64,000 nucleotides of DNA, from assembly GCF_020215645.1 (NCBI RefSeq), contig NZ_CP084058.1, positions 1,612,001-1,676,000 on the forward strand, given 5' to 3'. The notes under the pieces were generated by a model. That model was not told the DNA's origin. It saw only the letters and a list, made by a program, of their open reading frames with translations, and searched no databases. Origin of the DNA: Nonomuraea gerenzanensis. Its GTDB lineage: Bacteria; Actinomycetota; Actinomycetes; Streptosporangiales; Streptosporangiaceae. Position numbers and translations under genes: made by a program. Positions 11,922 to 22,942 of this stretch are shown one piece after another. The first letter of the stretch is position 1. The number at the start of each line of letters is the position of its first letter.

Positions 11922-12029
11922 GCCTTGAGTCGGACGGCCGGGTTGCGTGCGGCCGGGATGAAGGTCAACCACAAGCGGGTGGTGCGCGAGCACGGCCTCG
12001 CCGGGCGGTGGCCAGCGACCAAGGCCTCG
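11922..12029 (+). pseudogene. IS3-family transposase OrfB remnant
   Basis: About 35 codons encode LRAAGMKVNHKRV followed by REHGLAGR. This matches the HTH_21 region of IS3-family OrfB transposases, normally xVNHKRVARLMREHGLxGR, with about three residues deleted after KRV. Neither the rve integrase core nor terminal inverted repeats are visible. It is a scrap between the last glycopeptide gene and tRNA-Arg. Confidence 0.7.
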
Positions 12030-12082
12030 ACAAACGCCATCGCCGACCCTCCCGAGGGAGGATCGGCGGTTGAAGATCTGTG

Positions 12083-12154
12083 TGCCCCCTGCAGGATTCG
12101 AACCTGCGCACCCGGCTCCGGAGGCCGGTGCTCTATCCCCTGAGCTAAGGGGGC
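12083..12154 (-). tRNA. tRNA-Arg (anticodon CCG)
   Basis: The minus strand folds as a complete 72-nt cloverleaf. The acceptor stem is GCCCCCT with AGGGGGC plus discriminator A, the anticodon stem CCGGC/GCCGG encloses CTCCGGA, and the T arm is GCAGG-TTCGAAT-CCTGC. The anticodon CCG reads the arginine codon CGG. CCA is not encoded. It lies at the boundary between the glycopeptide block and ordinary chromosome. Confidence 0.96.
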
Positions 12155-12268
12155 TCAACGAGTGAAAGGCTATCAGCTTCTGAGCACCACTCGTCACCAG
12201 ATAAAGGCTCGCGAACACTTCCAGCGAAACCCGGCGTGACCAGGCCGCTACGCGTTAACTTTGCGCCC

Positions 12269-12655
12269 GTGGGCGACGCTCTTGGGAAAGTACTGGTAGT
12301 AGACGACGACGAGGTCATCCGGCAGCTCATCGCGGTGAACCTGAACCTGGAGGGGTTCGAGGTCGTGACCGCCACGGATGGGCAGGACTGTCTGGATCGG
12401 GTGCGGGACGTCATGCCCGATGTCATCACGCTTGATGTGATGATGCCGTTCCTGGACGGGTGGACGACGGCGCAGCGGTTGCGGGCGGAGGAGGACACCA
12501 GTCACATCAAGGTGGTGCTGATCACGGCCAGGGCGCAGGACGACGACAAGATCCGGGGGTGGGGGATCGGGGTGGACGCGTATCTGACCAAGCCCTTCGA
12601 TCCGGCTGAGTTGATCGAGGTGGTGCGGGAGCTGGCGGCTGGGGCGCGGGGGTGA
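12269..12655 (+). CDS. Single-domain response regulator (CheY-like receiver)
   Basis: A 128-residue stand-alone receiver domain with no output domain. The acidic pocket is in VLVVDDDEV, the phospho-acceptor is D56 in ITLDVMMPF, the Thr is in LITARAQ, and the Lys is in YLTKPFDP. The GTG at 12269 starts GDALGKVLVVDDD directly; an in-frame ATG at 12236 adds an unlikely leader. No histidine kinase is adjacent, so its partner is unknown. Confidence 0.85.
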   Translation: MGDALGKVLVVDDDEVIRQLIAVNLNLEGFEVVTATDGQDCLDRVRDVMPDVITLDVMMPFLDGWTTAQRLRAEEDTSHIKVVLITARAQDDDKIRGWGIGVDAYLTKPFDPAELIEVVRELAAGARG

Positions 12656-12802
12656 GGGTTCCTGGCGGGGGTGGTGGACAACCTGGTTGGATTGGCTCAT
12701 ATCGCTCTTGAAGCGGCGGGCGGGCGAGCGGTTGCCGGCGCCGTCACGGCGGCGGGTGGGAGCCGGTGGAGAGCCCGGGAAACAGCCAGGGAAGGTTGAG
12801 AA

Positions 12803-13471
12803 GTGCGTAGTTCGGTCTTTCGGAATCTCGATCCGCAGCAGTTGCCTCCGGGGTTCGCGCTTGAGAACGGCAAGATGCTGCGGGTCCAGCTCCCGCACGA
12901 GGTGCTGGCCAAGCAGGGGTCCATGGTCGCCTTCCAGGGGCGGATGGACTTCGACTACGAGGGCTCCGGCGGCATCGGGAAGATGTTCAAGAAGGCCATG
13001 ACGGGTGAGGGCGCCTCGCTGATGCGGGTGCGTGGTGAAGGGCTGCTCTACCTGGCCGACAACGCCGACGACATCCACCTGTTCTACCTGGAGAACGAGG
13101 GGATCACGGTCAACGGGCGCAACCTGCTGGCCTTCCAGCCGCAGCTCACCTGGGACATCCAGCGGGTTCAGGGGGCCGGGATGGCGGCCGGTGGGCTGTT
13201 CAACACCACGGTGACGGGGACCGGGTGGGTGGCGGTGACCACGCATGGCACGCCGGTGCTGCTGGATGCGGCGCGCATGCCGACCTTCGCGGACGGGCAG
13301 TCGGCTGTGTGCTGGAGCGCGGGGTTGCAGGTCGGGGTCAATCGGACGTTGAAGGCGGGGGCGCTGATCGGGCGGGGGAGCGGGGAGGCCATGCAGCTGG
13401 CGTTCACGGGGCAGGGGTTCGTGCTGGTGCAGGCCAGTGAGGGGGCTCCTGTGGTGCAGGCGGCCCGTTGA
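12803..13471 (+). CDS. AIM24 family protein
   Basis: A 222-residue AIM24 (formerly DUF124) protein, predicted to be a beta-rich, mostly Gly-punctuated fold. Diagnostic stretches are LRVQLPHEVLAKQGSMVAFQG, GEGLLYLAD and GWVAVTTHGTPV. Bacterial members have no settled function; the name comes from a mitochondrial inner-membrane organiser. The start is GTG at 12803 after an AGGGAAGG-type ribosome binding site. Its stop overlaps the TTG start of the next gene. Confidence 0.85.
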   Translation: MRSSVFRNLDPQQLPPGFALENGKMLRVQLPHEVLAKQGSMVAFQGRMDFDYEGSGGIGKMFKKAMTGEGASLMRVRGEGLLYLADNADDIHLFYLENEGITVNGRNLLAFQPQLTWDIQRVQGAGMAAGGLFNTTVTGTGWVAVTTHGTPVLLDAARMPTFADGQSAVCWSAGLQVGVNRTLKAGALIGRGSGEAMQLAFTGQGFVLVQASEGAPVVQAAR

Positions 13472-13968
13472 GCGCGAAGGCGTCGCCGTACGCCGCCTAC
13501 GAGCGTCTGATCGCCGACCTGGACGCCGCAGGAGCGCGGTACAGGCTGATCGACCACGCGCCCGAGGGCCGTACCGAGCAGGTCAGCGCGTTGCGCGGGC
13601 ACGACGTGGCGCAGGCGGCCAAGTGCCTGATCGTGATGGTCAAGATCGGCAAGAAGCGGACCAGGCACGTGCTGGCCGTCGTCCCCGGCGACGCGCGCCT
13701 CGATCTGCAGGCGGTCAAGGCGCTGCTCGACGGCACGTACGTGGCCTTCGCCGGCACGGAGAAGGCCGAGGAGCTGGCGGGCAGCGTGAGCGGGACCGTG
13801 CTCCCGTTCAGCTACGACCCCCGGCTCGAGCTGGTCGCGGATCCGTCCCTGCTGGACCAGCCCGAGCTGTACTTCAACGCTGCCAGGCTCGACCGCTCCG
13901 TGGCGCTCGCCACCGCCGACTACGTACGGCTGGCGGCACCCCGCGTGGCACCCATCACGAGCAACTAG
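13468..13968 (+). CDS. YbaK/EbsC-type aminoacyl-tRNA deacylase
   Basis: A 166-residue YbaK/ProRS-associated domain that hydrolyses mischarged aminoacyl-tRNA (Cys-tRNA-Pro or Ala-tRNA-Pro in characterised members). The family pattern is visible as YRLIDHAPEGRTEQVSALRG, then QAAKCLIVMVKIGKK with the conserved Lys, and a Gly-Thr-Val-x-Pro turn (SGTVLPFSYD). The start is TTG at 13468, overlapping the AIM24 stop by 4 bp, which implies translational coupling. It ends 14 bp inside the convergent SGNH hydrolase gene. Confidence 0.85.
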   Translation: MSAKASPYAAYERLIADLDAAGARYRLIDHAPEGRTEQVSALRGHDVAQAAKCLIVMVKIGKKRTRHVLAVVPGDARLDLQAVKALLDGTYVAFAGTEKAEELAGSVSGTVLPFSYDPRLELVADPSLLDQPELYFNAARLDRSVALATADYVRLAAPRVAPITSN

Positions 13969-15001
13969 GGGCCGGAGCGGTGTTGGCGCCGTTCCAGGAG
14001 CCCAGGAAGCCGAACGTGGTCGAGGCCCCCGGCGCCAGCGTGCCGTTCCACGCGGCGTTGCGCACGGTCACCGACGACCCGGTGGCGCTCAGCGTGCCGC
14101 CCCACAGCTGGGTGATCTGCTGACCGTTGGCGAACGTCCACGCCACGGTCCAGGCGGACCTCGGCGTGGTGCCGGTGTTCTTGACGGTGACCTCGCCCTG
14201 GAAGCCGCCCTGCCACTGCCCCGTCGCCTGGTACGTGGCCGTGCATTTGCCGGGAGGCGGCGTGACGGTGCTGGTGACGGTGGGGGTGGCGGTGCCACCG
14301 CCGGCCAGGGCGGTCACCAGGGCCGGGTACCACTTGTCGGACATCTTCTGGTCGCCGGCCGCGTTCGGGTGCACCCCGTCGTAGGTGTCGGTGGCGGTGC
14401 TGAAGCCCGTCCACTGGTCCACGACCGTGATCGGCGACTGCGGGGTGGTGGTCGCGGCGGCCCAGGCGGGGATGGCGTCGTTGAAGTTCACGGTGCGCTG
14501 GGCGCATTCGGCGCAGGAGGACGGGTTCATCGGGATGATCTTGGCGACGAGGATCTTCGTGTTCGGGTTACCGGCCCGCATCTGGTTCACCAGCGTCGTG
14601 AACGCGCTGAGGATCGTCGCCGGGGCGATGTTGCTCCACACGTCGTTGGTGCCCAGGTGCATCACCACGATGTCGGGCCGGGTGGCGGAGAGCCAGCCGG
14701 GCAACAGGTTCTGGTTGGCGATGTTGGTGGCGAGATAGCCGCCGTGACCCTCGTTGTCGCCGTCGTGGGCCACTCCGCAGCCCTGCGGGGGCAGGGTGCC
14801 GACGAAGTCGATGTCGGTGTGGCCGGCGCTCTGAAGGCGGTTCCAGAGCAGGGCCCGCCAGCAGCCGGGGGATCCGGTGATCGAGTCGCCCAGCGGCATG
14901 ATCCTGATGGGGGCGGCGCTGGCCGTGGCCGTGGTGGCGAATAACACCGCTGCGGCCAGCGCCACCAGCGCGGCCGTTACGGAGGCGATCCTGCTGCGCA
15001 T
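13955..15001 (-). CDS. Secreted SGNH/GDSL hydrolase with C-terminal CBM2
   Basis: A 348-residue exported esterase. The signal peptide (MRSRIASV... to about TASAAP) precedes an SGNH hydrolase domain with the nucleophile block MPLGDSIT, the block III Asn in HLGTNDVW and the block V DGVHPNAAG. A Thr/Pro linker (TPTVTSTVTPPP) leads to a family 2 carbohydrate-binding module of about 100 residues, starting CTATYQATGQWQGGF and ending in a Cys pair partner. It probably deacylates plant polysaccharides while bound to cellulose. ATG 15001 follows GGGAGAGC; in-frame sequence up to 15055 has no such site. Confidence 0.9.
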   Translation of the reverse strand: MRSRIASVTAALVALAAAVLFATTATASAAPIRIMPLGDSITGSPGCWRALLWNRLQSAGHTDIDFVGTLPPQGCGVAHDGDNEGHGGYLATNIANQNLLPGWLSATRPDIVVMHLGTNDVWSNIAPATILSAFTTLVNQMRAGNPNTKILVAKIIPMNPSSCAECAQRTVNFNDAIPAWAAATTTPQSPITVVDQWTGFSTATDTYDGVHPNAAGDQKMSDKWYPALVTALAGGGTATPTVTSTVTPPPGKCTATYQATGQWQGGFQGEVTVKNTGTTPRSAWTVAWTFANGQQITQLWGGTLSATGSSVTVRNAAWNGTLAPGASTTFGFLGSWNGANTAPAPSCS

Positions 15002-15145
15002 CCATGCTCTCCCGTCGTACGACAGCGCGGAACGGAGGAGCCGCAGCGGCTCCATGAACCTGCGCAGATCGTAGGAGCGGCGGTTCGGCGCCGGGAAGCA
15101 CGGCGATCATGACGCGGTGCTGACCTGGGAGGACGGATGTAAGTT

Positions 15146-15972
15146 TCAGCCGCGCACCACCGCCATCGGGCACGGGGCATGGTGCAGCAGGCCCTGGCTG
15201 ATGGAGCCGATGAGCATGCCCGCGAGCTGCCCGTGCCCGCGCGAGCCCACCACCAGCAGGTCGGCGCGCCTGGCGGCTTCCTTGAGCACCTCCACCGGAT
15301 GCCCGTGCACCACCTCGGCCACCACGTGCACGCCGGGGTGCCGCTCCCGGTGCACGCTCAGCGACTCCTTCAGGGAACGCAGCGTGTCCTGCTCGCTCTC
15401 ACGGGAGGCCGGCTCGAAGCCGCCGGGATGGGGCCAGGCCCACGCCTGCACGGCACGCAGCCGCGCGCCGCGCAGCTCGGCCTCGGCGAAGGCGAACTCC
15501 ATCGCCCGCGCGGCGCAGGGCGACCCGTCGGTGCCCGCGACGACCTCCGCGCGCGGGGCAGCGGGCGGGTCGTGGATCAGGATGACGTTCGTAGGCGCGT
15601 GCGCCGCCACCCCGTACGCGACCGACCCGACGAGCAGGCCCCGCACCCCGCCGATCCCGCGGCTGCCCACGACCAGCAGCGTGGCCCCCTCCGAGGCCTT
15701 GACCAGCGCCGAGCGGGGGTCGCCCGGCAGCAACACGCCTTCCATGGACACCTGCGGCCACACCCGTCGCGCGCGGTCGCAGGCGGCGTTGAGCACGGTC
15801 TCGGCGCCGTCGCGCATCCACTGGGCCACCTCGGCGTAGCGGACGGCGCCCTCGCACACCCACTTCGGCACGGCGTGCGCCACGGTCAGCGGCTCCTGAC
15901 GCAGCTGGGCCTCGGCGGCGGCCCAGCCGGCGGCCTCCAGCCCGGTACGGGAGCCGTCCACACCGACGATGA

Positions 15973-15976
<4 letters not shown>
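15146..15976 (-). CDS. Tandem universal stress protein (UspA family)
   Basis: A 276-residue protein of two Usp domains (about 1-140 and 145-276). Each begins with a Usp core strand (MIIVGVDGS and EVVAGTDGS) and ends with the ATP-binding loop (VVGSRGIGGVRGLLVGSV and VVGSRGHGQLAGMLIGSIS), so both probably bind ATP. The ATG at 15976 is preferred because it overlaps the stop of the upstream secreted-protein gene as ATGA. An in-frame ATG at 15991 is possible. Typical roles are hypoxia and dormancy responses. Confidence 0.88.
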
Positions 15977-18063
<2,087 letters not shown>

Positions 18064-18200
18064 GCCTTTGTCCAATGTCCGAAGCCGCAGGTCTGGACAT
18101 TGATGGCGGGGACTGCCGCTCTTTCGGTGGCAACGTGACAGTGAGCCCGGCGCGGCAGGGGCGCCGGGGCTCCCACGACCACCGGAAGGCAGGATCTCTC

Positions 18201-18512
18201 ATGTCGATCAGAACTCGTGCGGCGGCCGTCGCCGCGGCGTCCGTCGTCGCCGCAGGGCTCGCCGCCACCCCGGCCGCCGCGGACGTGCACCGGGGCGTGG
18301 CCGGGTGCTTCGCCTGGTCCTGGGGTGACGGCAACACCTCGGTGACCGTGTACTGGCACAACCGCTGCAGGACCAAGCACAAGATCACCATCAAGTACAG
18401 CCTGAGCTGGACCTACAAGACCTACACGGCCACCGTCGGCGGCAATGGCAAGGGGCACAAGAAGTTCCAGACCGCCTCGATCGTGTCCATCAAGGACAGC
18501 GGCCGGGCCTAA
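18201..18512 (+). CDS. Small secreted protein, two cysteines
   Basis: A 103-residue product with a standard Sec signal peptide (MSIRTRAAAVAAASVVAAG ... PAAAD). The mature domain of about 75 residues is basic and Tyr/Thr/Lys-rich in its second half and contains two Cys (GCFAW and NRCRT) that could form a disulfide. No family is recognised; many Streptosporangiaceae secrete such beta-rich proteins. The ATG follows GGAAGGCAGGA. Its stop shares four bases (CTAA) with the stop of the convergent SDR gene. Confidence 0.65.
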   Translation: MSIRTRAAAVAAASVVAAGLAATPAAADVHRGVAGCFAWSWGDGNTSVTVYWHNRCRTKHKITIKYSLSWTYKTYTATVGGNGKGHKKFQTASIVSIKDSGRA

Positions 18513-19360
18513 CCCGGCAGCGTCTCGCCGCCGATGGGGGCCAGCACCTCGCCCGTGTAGTACGACGACAGCCGGTTCGAGGCGAAGAACACATACGACG
18601 GGGCGATCTCGTCCGGATCGGCCGCCCGCCCCATCGGCACCTGCTTGCCGAACTTCTCCACCTTCTCCTCCGGCATCGTCGCCGGGATCAGCGGCGTCCA
18701 CACCGGGCCCGGCGCGACGGCGTTCACGCGGATGCCGCGCTCGACCAGGTTCTGCGCCATGGAGTAGGTGAAGGCGTTGATGGCGCCCTTGGTGGCGGCG
18801 TAGTCGATGAGCGACTTGTTGCCGCGCAGGCCGTTGATCGACGAGGTGTTCACGATGGCCGCGCCCTCGCGCAGATGCGCGAGCGCGGCCTTCGTGACGC
18901 GGTAGTAGCTGTGGATGTTGACCGCGAACGTGTGCTCCCACTGCTCGTCGTCCAGCTCCTCCAGGCCGCTCACCGGCGCCTGGTAGGCCACGTTGTTCAC
19001 CAGCACGTCCAGGCCGCCCAGCTCGGAGACCGCCTGCTCGACGACCGAGGAGCAGTGGGCGCGGTCGGCCAGGTCGCCGGGCAGCAGCACACAGCGCCGC
19101 CCCGCCTGCTCGACCAGCTTGCGCGTGTGCGCAGCGTCCTCGTGCTCGGTCAGGTACGCGATCGCGACGTCCGCGCCCTCCTTGGCGAACGCCACCGCGA
19201 CCGCCCGCCCGATGCCCGAGTCACCGCCGGTGATCAGTGCCTTCTTGCCGTCGAGCAGGGCGCGGCCCACGTAGTCGCGCATCTCGTCGCGCGGCTCTGG
19301 CGCCATCTCGCCGGTGTGGCCGGGGTAGGGCTGGTTCTGCGGTGGTGGTGTTTGCGACAT
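18509..19360 (-). CDS. SDR oxidoreductase, general-stress type (YhdF/YghA-like)
   Basis: A 283-residue short-chain dehydrogenase with the N-terminal Pro/Gln-rich extension and EMRDYVGRALLDGKKALITGG entry typical of the YhdF/YghA (GSP39-like) subgroup. The cofactor motif is TGGDSGIG, NNVAYQ takes the place of the NNAG element, the catalytic Ser is in NTSSINGL, and the Tyr-Lys pair is in DYAATKGA. The substrate is unknown; members act on glucose, aldehydes or are stress-induced. It converges with the small secreted-protein gene. Confidence 0.85.
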   Translation of the reverse strand: MSQTPPPQNQPYPGHTGEMAPEPRDEMRDYVGRALLDGKKALITGGDSGIGRAVAVAFAKEGADVAIAYLTEHEDAAHTRKLVEQAGRRCVLLPGDLADRAHCSSVVEQAVSELGGLDVLVNNVAYQAPVSGLEELDDEQWEHTFAVNIHSYYRVTKAALAHLREGAAIVNTSSINGLRGNKSLIDYAATKGAINAFTYSMAQNLVERGIRVNAVAPGPVWTPLIPATMPEEKVEKFGKQVPMGRAADPDEIAPSYVFFASNRLSSYYTGEVLAPIGGETLPG

Positions 19361-19400
19361 GTCCAGCGGCCTGCCCCTGGCCGGGTATGCCTAACGCCAG

Positions 19401-20351
19401 TTATCTCACGAATCCCTGTGACCTGAGCCAGTCGCGGGCCACCAGCACGGGCACGTCGCCGTCCACGTCCACCTGGGCGTTGAGCGCGCGCATCACGTCG
19501 TCGGTCAGCTTCGCGCTGATCGGGGCGAAGATGCGGGCGATCTCCGGATGCGCGTCGGCGACCGGGCGGCGCAGGGTCACCGACGCGTTGTACAGCGGGA
19601 AGAAGTGCCGGTCGTCCTCCAGCAGGACCAGGTCGAGTGCCTTGATCCGGCCGTCGGTGGTGGTGACCATGCCGAGCGCGCACTGGCCGCCGGCGACCGA
19701 GTCGTACAGGACGCCGACCGACACCCTGCGCACGTTCGCCCTGGGGACGTCCTCGCCGTAGGTCAGCCCGTAGCCCCTGAGCATGCCGAGGAAGCCGTCG
19801 TCGCGGCCGAAGGTCTCGTGGTCGACGCAGAACGTACGCTGAGCCACGGGGATCTTCGTCAGGTCCGAGATCTTCGTCAGCCCGTACCTCTCGGCCGTGG
19901 CTCGCGTGACGCCGATCGTGTAGCTGTTGTTCAGCGGAGCGGGGGGCAGCCAGACGATGCCGTTCTCGCGCAGGTCCAGGTCGCGTACGGCCTCGTACTG
20001 CCGGGTGTGGTCCGGGATCGGGCGGGCCTGGCCGAGGTAGGTGATCCAGCCGGTGCCGGTGTACTCCCACATGAGGTCGGCGTCGCCCCTGGTCAGCGAG
20101 GCGCGGGCGTTGACGCTGCCCTGCACGTTCGTCTGGTCGGCCACATCCGCGCCGGCGGCGGTGAGGGCGAGCACCGCGATCTTGCCGAGCACGAGCTGCT
20201 CCGTGAACTCCTTGGACGTCACCCGGATTGGCGCGCCGTCGAGGCCGGGCACCGGCCGGATGCTGCCCGGCTCGACCGGCGGCACGAACGACGAGGCGGG
20301 CCGCAGGCCGCACGCCGCGACCAGCACCAGCAGGGCGAGCAGCGCTCTCAC
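19401..20351 (-). CDS. Glycine betaine/choline ABC transporter substrate-binding lipoprotein (OpuAC-type)
   Basis: A 316-residue lipoprotein with lipobox LVAAC near residue 14, followed by an OpuAC/ProX type II binding fold (IRVTSKEFTEQLVLGKI, DLMWEYTGTGWITYLG, QCALGMVTTTDGRIKAL). It captures quaternary ammonium compounds for the adjoining permeases. The GTG at 20351 overlaps the permease stop by 4 bp, so the four genes 22942 to 19401 form one coupled operon. The exact ligand (betaine, choline or carnitine) is not resolved. Confidence 0.85.
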   Translation of the reverse strand: MRALLALLVLVAACGLRPASSFVPPVEPGSIRPVPGLDGAPIRVTSKEFTEQLVLGKIAVLALTAAGADVADQTNVQGSVNARASLTRGDADLMWEYTGTGWITYLGQARPIPDHTRQYEAVRDLDLRENGIVWLPPAPLNNSYTIGVTRATAERYGLTKISDLTKIPVAQRTFCVDHETFGRDDGFLGMLRGYGLTYGEDVPRANVRRVSVGVLYDSVAGGQCALGMVTTTDGRIKALDLVLLEDDRHFFPLYNASVTLRRPVADAHPEIARIFAPISAKLTDDVMRALNAQVDVDGDVPVLVARDWLRSQGFVR

Positions 20352-21124
20352 GCCAGCCCCTTCGGCGACAGGTAGCGCTGCGCGAGCCCGCCCAGCCAGT
20401 CGATGATCAGCGCGAGCACCGCGATCAGCACGCATCCGGTGATCAGGACCAGGTTGCGCTGCGTGCTCACTCCCGCGGTGATCAGATCGCCGAGCCCGCC
20501 GGAGCCGATGAACGCCGCGATGCCGGCCGTGCCCACGTTCAGCACCAGCGTGGTCCGCACGCCCGACAGGATGACCGGCACCGCCATCGGCAGCTCCACC
20601 TTGAACAGCACCCCCGCCGCCGACATGCCGATGCCCCGGCCCGCGTCCACCAGCCGTGGGTCCACCTGCTCGATGCCCACCATGGTGTTGCGCAGCGTGG
20701 GCAGCAGGCTGTAGGCGAACAGTGCGGCCACCGCCGTCCAGAACCCGATGCTGAACAGCACCGCCAGCAGCACCACCAGGCCCACCGCCGGGGTGGCCTG
20801 GCCCAGGTTCACCAGGGCCAGCACGACCGGGGTGGCCCGGCGCAGCGCCCGCCTGGTCAGCAGCACGCCCAGCGGCAGCGCCACCACCAGCACCAGCACG
20901 GTGGAGAAGAACACCAGCTGGATGTGCTCCCACGTGCGCCTGAGCAGGAACGGCAGGTTCAGCGAGCCGCGTTCGATGCTGTCGAGCGGCACGATCTGCG
21001 TGTAGGCGACCATCGCCACCGCGACGGCCAGGTAGCACAGCGGGGGCAGGACGACGTGCCACGACCGCCCGATCCGGGGCTCCGGGGTGGTCGCCTCCTT
21101 GGCCGCCGCGCTCTCGACCGTCAC
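20348..21124 (-). CDS. Betaine-type ABC transporter permease (OpuBB/ProW-like)
   Basis: A 258-residue BPD_transp_1 permease with about six membrane segments. The coupling-helix EAA-like region is GRGIGMSAAGVLFKVELPMAVPVILSGV. The GTG start at 21124 overlaps the ATPase stop as GTGA, and the stop overlaps the binding-protein start, supporting co-translation. Two different permeases flank the ATPase gene, a layout typical of actinobacterial OpuB/ProXWV systems. Confidence 0.88.
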   Translation of the reverse strand: MTVESAAAKEATTPEPRIGRSWHVVLPPLCYLAVAVAMVAYTQIVPLDSIERGSLNLPFLLRRTWEHIQLVFFSTVLVLVVALPLGVLLTRRALRRATPVVLALVNLGQATPAVGLVVLLAVLFSIGFWTAVAALFAYSLLPTLRNTMVGIEQVDPRLVDAGRGIGMSAAGVLFKVELPMAVPVILSGVRTTLVLNVGTAGIAAFIGSGGLGDLITAGVSTQRNLVLITGCVLIAVLALIIDWLGGLAQRYLSPKGLA

Positions 21125-22296
21125 CGCGCCTCGCCCCTGCGCAGGCGGCGCTCCCGCTCGCGGGCCTTGATGGCCTGGATCGCGTTCTGCACCGTGGCCA
21201 GCGACAGCGCCCCCGCGTACGCCCGGCGCCTGCTCAGCACCGGCAGGAAGTCGGTGTCGGCGTTGAGCAGCGTCTCCAGGGCGTCCTGAAGGGTCATGCG
21301 GTGGCCGATGGAGCCCGTGATCGGGTCGCCGGCCGGGCCGACCGGGCCGTGCACGCCTTCGAGCGCCGCCTGGGTGACCCACCTGAGCGGGCGGCGCATG
21401 CCGTCGAGGATCAGCGCGTAGCCGCGGCCGTCCAGCTCCACCTCGCGCAGCAGGTCGCGGGCGTCCATGTCCTCCGACGCGTACGGCACCGCGTCCAGCT
21501 CGATGTCGCCCACCTGAGTCAGGCGCAGCAGCCGCATCGAGGAGCCGCCGCCGAGGAACTGCTCGACGTAGTCGCTGGCCGGGTTCGTGAGGATCTCGGC
21601 GGGTCTGGCGTACTGCACGACGTGCCCGGGCCGCTGCATGATGGCGATGTGGTCGCCGAGCTTGAGCGCCTCGTCCACGTCGTGGGTGACGAAGACGATC
21701 GTCTTGGCCAGCTCTTCCTGCAGCCGCAGCAACTCGTCCTGGATGCGCTCGCGGCTGATGGGGTCGAGGGCGCCGAACGGCTCGTCCATGAGCAGCACGG
21801 GCGGGTCGGCGGCCAGCGCCCTGGCCACGCCGACCCGCTGCTGCTGGCCGCCGGACAGCCGGCGCGGGTAGCTCTCCCGGAACGTTCCAGGGTCCAGGCC
21901 CACGAGCGTGAGCAGCTCGTCCACGCGCTCGGCGACGCGCCCGCGCTCCCAGCCGAGCATCTTCGGGACCTGGGCGATGTTGGCCGCGACCGTCATGTGC
22001 GGGAACAGGCCGGCCTGCTGGATCACGTAGCCGATGTGCCTGCGCAGGCGGTCGGGGTCGATGTCGCGGGAGTTCTGGCCGCCGATGAGGATGTCGCCGG
22101 AGGACGGCTCGATCAGGCGGTTGATCATGCGCATGGTGGTCGTCTTGCCGCAGCCCGAGGGGCCGAGCAGGACCACGATCTCGCCTGCCGGGATGTTCAG
22201 GTCCAGCTCCTGGACGGCCGGCTCGCCGCCGCCGGGGAACGCCTTGGTCACCTTGCGCAGCTCGATCGGCACGCCGCCGGTGGCCTGCTCAGCCAC
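21121..22296 (-). CDS. Betaine-type ABC transporter ATPase with CBS domains (OpuBA/ProV-like)
   Basis: A 391-residue ATPase. Walker A is GPSGCGKTT, the signature is LSGGQQQRVGVARAL, Walker B is LLMDEPFGALD, and the switch His is in VTHDVDEA. The C-terminal 130 residues hold two CBS motifs (LRWVTQAALEGVHG and LQDALETLLNADTDFLPVLSRR), which in OpuA sense ionic strength or nucleotides. It overlaps the upstream permease by 8 bp and the downstream one by 4 bp. Confidence 0.92.
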   Translation of the reverse strand: MAEQATGGVPIELRKVTKAFPGGGEPAVQELDLNIPAGEIVVLLGPSGCGKTTTMRMINRLIEPSSGDILIGGQNSRDIDPDRLRRHIGYVIQQAGLFPHMTVAANIAQVPKMLGWERGRVAERVDELLTLVGLDPGTFRESYPRRLSGGQQQRVGVARALAADPPVLLMDEPFGALDPISRERIQDELLRLQEELAKTIVFVTHDVDEALKLGDHIAIMQRPGHVVQYARPAEILTNPASDYVEQFLGGGSSMRLLRLTQVGDIELDAVPYASEDMDARDLLREVELDGRGYALILDGMRRPLRWVTQAALEGVHGPVGPAGDPITGSIGHRMTLQDALETLLNADTDFLPVLSRRRAYAGALSLATVQNAIQAIKARERERRLRRGEAR

Positions 22297-22942
22297 GGAC
22301 GGCTCCCGTGCCCGGCGTGGTGAGCTTCCCGAGCAGGACGAAGCAGCCGTCGAAGAGCAGCGCCAGGATCGCCACCCCGATGGTGCCGGTCAGGGTGGAG
22401 TTGACCGCGTTCGCGCCGCCCAGCCTGGCCAGGCCCGAGAAGATCTGCTCGCCCAGGCCGGGGCCCGAGACGTAGGCGGCCACGGCGGCGATGCCCATCG
22501 CGAGCTGCGTGGCGACCCTGATGCCCGTCAGGATCACCGGCCAGGCCAGCGAGAGCTCCACCCTGGTGAGCGACCTGTGGCGGCTCATGCCGATCCCACG
22601 CGCGGCGTCGACCAGCGCCGGGTCCACGCCGCGCAGGCCCACCACGGTGTTGCGGATGATCGGCAGCAGCGCGTACAGCACGATCGCGGTCACGCTCGGC
22701 GCCACCCCGAGGCCGAGTGGCGGGATCAGCAGGCCGAGCATGGCCAGCGACGGGATCGTGAACAGCACCCCCGCCACCGCCGTGGCGAAGGCCGACGGCC
22801 TGGGGCGGCGGTAGGTGGCCACGCCGACCAGCACGCCGAGGACGGTCGCGACCAGCACGCACTGGGCGACCATGCTGGCGTGCTGCACGGTCTCGAAGAC
22901 GATGAGGTCCCATCGGTCCTCGATGTACTCCCACAGGTTCAT
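22289..22942 (-). CDS. Betaine-type ABC transporter permease (OpuBD/ProW-like)
   Basis: A 217-residue permease with about six hydrophobic segments and the coupling loop GIGMSRHRSLTRVELSLAWPVILTGI. It is the first gene of the leftward betaine-type operon. MNLWEYIEDRW at 22942 is the usual N-terminus for this family; in-frame sequence up to 23023 looks non-coding. It pairs with the second permease as a heterodimer. Confidence 0.85.
   Translation of the reverse strand: MNLWEYIEDRWDLIVFETVQHASMVAQCVLVATVLGVLVGVATYRRPRPSAFATAVAGVLFTIPSLAMLGLLIPPLGLGVAPSVTAIVLYALLPIIRNTVVGLRGVDPALVDAARGIGMSRHRSLTRVELSLAWPVILTGIRVATQLAMGIAAVAAYVSGPGLGEQIFSGLARLGGANAVNSTLTGTIGVAILALLFDGCFVLLGKLTTPGTGAVRG

Noticed and set aside
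12083..12154. Integrative element attachment site in tRNA-Arg
   Set aside because: No integrase gene and no repeat of the tRNA 3' end were seen in the window; mentioned only as a possibility for the far cluster end.
19401..21062. A 553-residue betaine-binding protein
   Set aside because: The first two thirds are antisense-like readings within the permease gene; the lipoprotein signal starts at GTG 20351, which overlaps the permease stop.
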